Positions 37,515-41,179 of a stretch of 41,179 bases of DNA are shown here, piece by piece (positions within the stretch are counted from its first letter, which is position 1; every line of letters begins with the position of its first letter). Source of the DNA: a virus; IMG/VR virus record IMGVR_UViG_3300042528_000173, positions 1 to 41,179 of that record; one strand, written 5' to 3'. The notes beneath the pieces were generated by a model. It made no database searches. It was not told the DNA's origin and saw nothing but the letters and a program-made list of their open reading frames with translations. The position numbers and the translations under genes are program-made.

Positions 37515-37536
37515 GGTTCACGAATGAGCGAGTTAG
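37515..37536. repeat. Spacer repeat 3 (short form)
   Basis: GGTTCACGAATGAGCGAGTT then AG; only the right half of the spacer is present. It follows the 187-residue exonuclease gene. Confidence 0.75.
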
Positions 37537-37543
37537 GGGCAAC

Positions 37544-38119
<576 letters not shown>

Positions 38120-38139
38120 TTAAGGTTTGGTTGGTCAGT

Positions 38140-38176
38140 TTATAGGCTGACGATTTGTTCACGAATGAGCGAGTTA
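38140..38176. repeat. Spacer repeat 4
   Basis: TTATAGGCTGACGATTTGTT then CACGAATGAGCGAGTTAT. Preceded by GGTTTGGTTGG leader sequence also found at the next copies. Confidence 0.85.
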
Positions 38177-38179
38177 TAG

Positions 38180-38392
38180 TTAATTTAAAAGACTATCAAT
38201 ATCAGCCGTTGGTAGTGGCTTCAAATCGTAACTTTCATTTCTAATTCCGCTTGCTTCCAATCTATATAAGTTTCCGTCTTTGTCTTTCAATACTTTACCA
38301 TCGTGTTCCCATTGGCAACCTTGAAAAACTATCGCTAACAACAAGACGGTAAAAGCAAGGGTTAATCGGTTAATTGAAAATTTCTGTTTCAT
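38180..38392 (-). CDS. Lipoprotein, 70 residues
   Basis: Signal peptide RLTLAFTVLLLAIVFQGCQ with lipobox FQGC (Cys about 26), then GKVLKDKDGNLYRLEASG and LKPLPTADIDSLLN. The leader resembles the 36.1 kb lipoprotein (RxTxAFxxLLL ... VFxGC), so they are probably paralogous in their signal peptides. Function unknown. Confidence 0.78.
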   Translation of the reverse strand: MKQKFSINRLTLAFTVLLLAIVFQGCQWEHDGKVLKDKDGNLYRLEASGIRNESYDLKPLPTADIDSLLN

Positions 38393-38462
38393 GTGTATAG
38401 TTTTTAATTGTTTTCTTTATATGTTTTTTAAATGTGTATAGGTTTTGGGTAATTTGTGACAG

Positions 38463-38512
38463 GTTATAGGCTGACGATTTGTTGTAGGAAAACTTCACAA
38501 ATAAGCGAGTTA
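38463..38512. repeat. Spacer repeat 5
   Basis: GTTATAGGCTGACGATTTGT, an 11-base insertion, then TTCACAAATAAGCGAGTTA. The stop codon of the 70-residue gene downstream lies inside the repeat. Confidence 0.8.
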
Positions 38513-38722
38513 TGTGCCATTATGCTTTATTTCTTTTCCACAGTTGGTGCAATACCAATCAGTTAGGTTTTCCATCGGGAATGGTCTGCGTTTATCACAA
38601 ACGCACAACGTACCCTTCGGCAACATAACACCGTATAAAATCAATAGCTGCTTTCGCATTTCTATCAAGTCTATTTTTCCTAAGTGAAAGTTGTTCAATA
38701 TTTCATCTATTTTCTTATCCAT
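38510..38722 (-). CDS. Cys-rich 70-residue protein
   Basis: A helical first half (MDKKIDEILNNFHLGKIDLI, LRKQLLILYG) and a zinc-like second half (CVCDKRRPFP ... YCTNCGKEIK). Four Cys residues in CxC and CxxC pairs fit a single metal site. No known family. The stop codon is part of spacer repeat 5. Confidence 0.68.
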   Translation of the reverse strand: MDKKIDEILNNFHLGKIDLIEMRKQLLILYGVMLPKGTLCVCDKRRPFPMENLTDWYCTNCGKEIKHNGT

Positions 38723-38747
38723 ACGCTACTGCTTTTATACGTGGAAC

Positions 38748-38819
38748 GTTATAGGCTGACGCCGGGGGAGGTTTGGTAAGACCAGAGGCTGACGGTGGGT
38801 TCACGAATGAGCGAGTTAG
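38748..38819. repeat. Spacer repeat 6 (long form)
   Basis: GTTATAGGCTGACGCCGGGG with the GGTAAGACCAGAGGCTGACG middle and TTCACGAATGAGCGAGTTAG end. Close match to repeats 2 and 7. Confidence 0.85.
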
Positions 38820-39097
38820 TGGTAATTATTATCAACCTCCCATTTATAAACCGCATTTTGATAATCATTATATTCAGATGAACTGCACCCTCTTGGGTCA
38901 CTTGTATCATAAAAATCTTCTAATTGCGGTTTAGACTTCCCTTTATAACTACCGCTAACAAGCGGTTGGCTCAATTTCTCAAGTTCAGTTACATAATCAA
39001 TTAATTTGTAAAATTCATCAAGTGCCAACCCTTTTTGGTAGAAGTCAAGCTTGACGCCTCTCATCTGTGCTTTTAGGTTTTCAATTTTTGGTTTCAT
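38816..39097 (-). CDS. 93-residue unknown protein
   Basis: MKPKIENLKAQMRGVKLDFY, helical first half (YKLIDYVTELEKLSQPL), then a Ser/Gly/Tyr-rich tail (TSDPRGCSSSEYNDYQN). Its stop is inside spacer repeat 6. No function can be given. Confidence 0.66.
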   Translation of the reverse strand: MKPKIENLKAQMRGVKLDFYQKGLALDEFYKLIDYVTELEKLSQPLVSGSYKGKSKPQLEDFYDTSDPRGCSSSEYNDYQNAVYKWEVDNNYH

Positions 39098-39121
39098 GGG
39101 TTTGGGGTTTGGTTGGTCAGC

Positions 39122-39192
39122 TTATAGGCTGACGCTGGGGGAGGTTTGGTAAGAGCGGAGGCTGACGATTTGTTCACGAATGAGCGAGTTAG
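39122..39192. repeat. Spacer repeat 7 (long form)
   Basis: CTTATAGGCTGACGCTGGGG, GGTAAGAGCGGAGGCTGACG and TTCACGAATGAGCGAGTTAG. Adjacent GTCAGC-TTATAG-GCTGAC forms a perfect short hairpin at 39117-39134. Confidence 0.85.
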
Positions 39193-39200
39193 GCGAAACA

Positions 39201-39413
39201 CTAAAAGACAAATGGCTCACCATCTATTTTTGCCTCACCGACAGAAATAATGCAGTCGCTTAGTTCAATATTTAAAAGTGGATTAGCCATTCTTATGTCG
39301 CTTCTTGCTCCAAATCTGTATTCTAACCACTCCACAATATCTACATCATCAGGGTTGCCGTTAAATTCTTTTGGCATTTCAATTTTTACATCTTTTAAAT
39401 TTAGTTTTGACAT
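39201..39413 (-). CDS. 70-residue unknown protein
   Basis: MSKLNLKDVKIEMPKEFNGN, then DDVDIVEWLEYRFGAR and SDIRMANPLLNIELSD. Mixed alpha/beta, acidic. Lies one base from the stop of the lipoprotein upstream. No family known. Confidence 0.66.
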   Translation of the reverse strand: MSKLNLKDVKIEMPKEFNGNPDDVDIVEWLEYRFGARSDIRMANPLLNIELSDCIISVGEAKIDGEPFVF

Positions 39414-39414
39414 T

Positions 39415-39609
39415 TTAATTAGTTTTTATAGTTTCAAACAACCGATACCTCCCACACGAATCGGTCAGGGTCTTGACTTGAGGCCCGAATCCGTTGGAGC
39501 GGGATAGCACATACTCGCAGGCGTTACCCTTGGCCCGCACCTCAATCACCTTCCAAGGGCGGTCGTTGGTGCAAGCGGTCAGCAGGAGCAGAAGTAGGAA
39601 TGGTCTCAT
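39415..39609 (-). CDS. Lipoprotein, 64 residues
   Basis: MRPFLLLLLLTACTNDRPWK: a very short signal with lipobox LTAC (Cys 13). The mature part (KVIEVRAKGNACEYVLSRSN ... SCGRYRLF) has two Cys that could pair. GC content is higher than neighbours (Gly/Arg/Ala codons), suggesting a separate origin. It has its own promoter. Confidence 0.75.
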   Translation of the reverse strand: MRPFLLLLLLTACTNDRPWKVIEVRAKGNACEYVLSRSNGFGPQVKTLTDSCGRYRLFETIKTN

Positions 39610-39643
39610 AACTTAATTTTTTAGTTTTTTAATTATTACATAG

Positions 39644-39675
39644 TAAAGATAGGGATAAAACCCCATATTTCCAAG
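39644..39675 (-). promoter_or_regulatory. Promoter of the 64-residue lipoprotein
   Basis: Minus strand CTTGG (39675-39671), 19 bases, TATCTTTA (39651-39644). Same core as the 40.24 kb promoter. Confidence 0.63.
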
Positions 39676-39701
39676 CTTTCTGTATTAAATTTAGGTTAAA
39701 T

Positions 39702-39971
39702 TTATTCATTTTCCATATCAATCCAATCCACATCACCATCTTCCATCATATTATTATCTTCCAATAGTGTCCAATACCGCTCTTTCCACCTATCTAATTC
39801 AACACCATCTATGAGTTGAACTTGTCCCGTTTTTTTGGCAAGATATGCAATACCCCAATTAAGTATTTCTTCGGCCTGGTTTAGTAAACCATCTTCCAAC
39901 ATTACCAATACCCGTTTATAATTTTCGGTTATGGTATCTAATTTTTTTGGTTTTCTTCCTCGCTTTTTCAT
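39702..39971 (-). CDS. 89-residue basic-start protein
   Basis: MKKRGRKPKKLDTITENYKR: an AT-hook-like RGRKPKK start, then a helical body (VLVMLEDGLLNQAEEILNWG) and an acidic end (DDNNMMEDGDVDWIDMENE). Possible DNA-binding, suggested only by the basic RGR motif. No family. Confidence 0.68.
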   Translation of the reverse strand: MKKRGRKPKKLDTITENYKRVLVMLEDGLLNQAEEILNWGIAYLAKKTGQVQLIDGVELDRWKERYWTLLEDNNMMEDGDVDWIDMENE

Positions 39972-39983
39972 ATGTATAAAATT

Positions 39984-40202
39984 TTATCGGTATAAAGTAA
40001 CAATTGACCCAAAATTAGAGTCAAATACCCTAATCAAATTTTCGTAATCACCACTCATCATTTCGTTTACGATTTCTTTGGAATTAAATCCCAATTGTTT
40101 GGAAAGATTTTGAGCAAGACCAATGAGATAAAATGCATTTCCCTGCGGCCCTGTTAAATCAACTTCAATAGCTGAATTTTTTACTTTTTGCTTAATAGCC
40201 AT
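39984..40202 (-). CDS. 72-residue unknown protein
   Basis: Start ATG 40202 (MAIKQKVKNSAIEVDLTGPQ), because the longer frame begins upstream of its promoter. Contains GNAFYLIGLAQNLSKQLGF and NEMMSGDYENLIRVFDSNFG. This helical protein resembles unnamed phage proteins. Function unknown. Confidence 0.7.
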   Translation of the reverse strand: MAIKQKVKNSAIEVDLTGPQGNAFYLIGLAQNLSKQLGFNSKEIVNEMMSGDYENLIRVFDSNFGSIVTLYR

Positions 40203-40236
40203 AACTTTTATTTTTAGTTTTTTAATTATTACATAG

Positions 40237-40268
40237 TAAAGATAGGTATAAAACCCCACTTTTCCAAG
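40237..40268 (-). promoter_or_regulatory. Promoter of the 72-residue gene
   Basis: Minus strand CTTGG (40268-40264), 19 bases, TATCTTTA (40244-40237). It ends about 35 bases before the start codon. Confidence 0.63.
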
Positions 40269-40288
40269 CTTTCTGTATTAAATTTAGG

Positions 40289-40513
40289 TTAAATTTTATG
40301 CTTTCCAAAGGTGTAATAATCTTGAGCCTCATCATCGGCACTCATTTTCATTTCATCATCAATCCTATCACTATATTTTATCTCATTAAAGATAACGGCT
40401 ATCTTGTTCTTATCTTCTTGTGTGGCATGCCCACTATCTTCAAAAATAATAAGTAACTCACAAGCACTATTTAATAATCGTTTTAAGGTTTCGCTGGTCG
40501 TTTCGCTGGTCAT
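40289..40513 (-). CDS. 74-residue unknown protein
   Basis: MTSETTSETLKRLLNSACEL, helical (EDKNKIAVIFNEIKYSDRID), acidic; an immediate short repeat TSETTSET lies at the start. No family. It is read from the same direction as the repeat-protein genes and ends 21 bases before the next promoter's TTGG box. Confidence 0.68.
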   Translation of the reverse strand: MTSETTSETLKRLLNSACELLIIFEDSGHATQEDKNKIAVIFNEIKYSDRIDDEMKMSADDEAQDYYTFGKHKI

Positions 40514-40555
40514 CGTCTGTTGGTTTATTGGTTGAACAAAAGTCTTTGATGGTAG

Positions 40556-41050
40556 TTATGGTATTAGTTTGTATTTACGTCCGTTGTGTTCAATGATTTC
40601 GGGGGGGCGGTTGTCAATAATTGCACCAACTGAATCCTCAAAGTAGATGACATCGCCATTTGAATCAAATTCAGATTTAAACCAATATCCACTTGAATCT
40701 TCACCATAGAAACGATAGTCATTTTTGTCCATAATTTCAAGGTTGCCATTGGCCTCAAAGTCCCAGTTCAGCCATTGGCCGATTGTTTGTCCGTCTTTCA
40801 TGGTTAGGGTATTAGTTGATATTTTTTGCCGTTGTGTTCGATGATTTGAGGGGATGCGGTTGTCAACAATATTACCGCCTGAATTTTTAAAGTAGATAAC
40901 ATCGCCATTTGAATCAAATTCGGATTTAAACCAATATCCTTTTGAAGTTTCATGGTATATATCGTCGCCATTCTTGTCTTTAATTTTAAGGCTGCCATTG
41001 GTCTTGAAATTCCAGTTCAGCCATTGGCCGAGTGTTTGTCCGTCTTTCAT
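40556..41050 (-). CDS. Two-module repeat protein, probably two genes fused by a +1 frameshift
   Basis: From ATG 41050, 164 residues with two copies of the module MKDGQT(L/I)GQWLNW ... GYWFKSEFDSNGDVIYF. The second copy ends IIEHNGRKYKLIP. The first copy has an extra base near 40850 (CGCATCCCCTC versus CGCCCCCCCG), so the equivalent IIEHNGKKYQLIP-stop lies in the next frame, 2 bases before the second module's ATG (40801). Original state: two tandem genes. A programmed shift at CCCC is possible but unproven. An upstream TTG is also in frame. Confidence 0.72.
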   Translation of the reverse strand: MKDGQTLGQWLNWNFKTNGSLKIKDKNGDDIYHETSKGYWFKSEFDSNGDVIYFKNSGGNIVDNRIPSNHRTQRQKISTNTLTMKDGQTIGQWLNWDFEANGNLEIMDKNDYRFYGEDSSGYWFKSEFDSNGDVIYFEDSVGAIIDNRPPEIIEHNGRKYKLIP

Positions 41051-41052
41051 AG

Positions 41053-41179
41053 GTTTAGTGTTTAGTTTCTTCAATTAGTTCTCCGTCTTTCCAATGACGG
41101 GTTTTGGTAATGTTTCCCTGTTCATCAAATTCCTCCTCAATTCCATCCGCCTTACCTTCTTTGTATGGGGTTCTCCAAT
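41053..41179. repeat. 127-bp identical repeat, copy 2
   Basis: Identical to 17661-17787 up to the window edge. Beyond the 3' end (below 41053) it is followed by a different gene from that after copy 1, so this is a dispersed duplication. Confidence 0.9.
41055..41179 (-). CDS. YwqK-type repeat protein, 5' part outside window
   Basis: Stop at 41055; the frame runs to the window edge. Its DNA is identical to the end of the gene at 17663-17986, so it encodes the same ...EEEFDEQGNITKTRHWK then DGELIEETKH end. The start is beyond the window. Confidence 0.82.
   Translation of the reverse strand, partial: WRTPYKEGKADGIEEEFDEQGNITKTRHWKDGELIEETKH

Overview
The window is a piece of a large tailed-phage genome, apparently T4-like and infecting a Bacteroidota host. 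The phage call rests on baseplate genes (gp6-, gp25- and gp5-like), a gp55-like late sigma factor, Hsp20, a ClpP-like protease, dCMP deaminase, UvsE and a tRNA bank. The host call rests on promoters of Bacteroidota type (TTGG, 19 nt, TATnTTTR) and on an encoded protein with a C-terminal sorting domain for type IX secretion, a system confined to that phylum. Almost every gene lies on the minus strand, so transcription runs from right to left.

Layout in + coordinates. 1-8.9 kb: tail and baseplate genes; the first is a 1061-codon gene that runs off the left edge. 8.8-15.2 kb: late sigma factor, HD hydrolase, ClpP-like protease, coiled-coil membrane protein, UvsE, short PurA-like enzyme, Hsp20. 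15.3-19.9 kb: small unknown genes and YwqK/MORN-type repeat genes. 19.9-23.8 kb: a MoxR/CobS-like AAA+ ATPase and a CobT-like VWA protein with an HExxH motif, sharing promoter and operator motifs. 23.8-28.9 kb: thioesterase, lipoprotein, RNase H-like protein, dCMP deaminase, a secreted T9SS-type protein and scattered tRNAs. 28.9-34.9 kb: a tRNA bank. 34.9-36 kb: two genes under the same operator as the MoxR/VWA genes. 36-39.2 kb: tiny genes, many of them followed by a copy of the same intergenic repeat. 39.2-41.2 kb: small unknown genes ending in another copy of the YwqK repeat.

I read 28 ordinary tRNAs, covering all 20 amino acids plus an initiator. Interleaved with them are at least eight long tRNA-Leu-like elements whose acceptor and T arms are nearly invariant, whose D arms are mostly conserved, and whose anticodon/variable regions diverge completely and show no clear anticodon. 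Several other tRNA-like RNAs have extended or odd arms. An HNH endonuclease gene has split off a second copy of the 5' end of tRNA-Lys.

The strongest leads are the anticodon-less tRNA-like family, the phage-encoded T9SS cargo, the repeat-spaced gene array at 36-39 kb, and the palindrome-controlled regulon linking the MoxR/VWA genes to two unknown genes 12 kb away. Functions are inferred from recognisable motifs; no database search was run.
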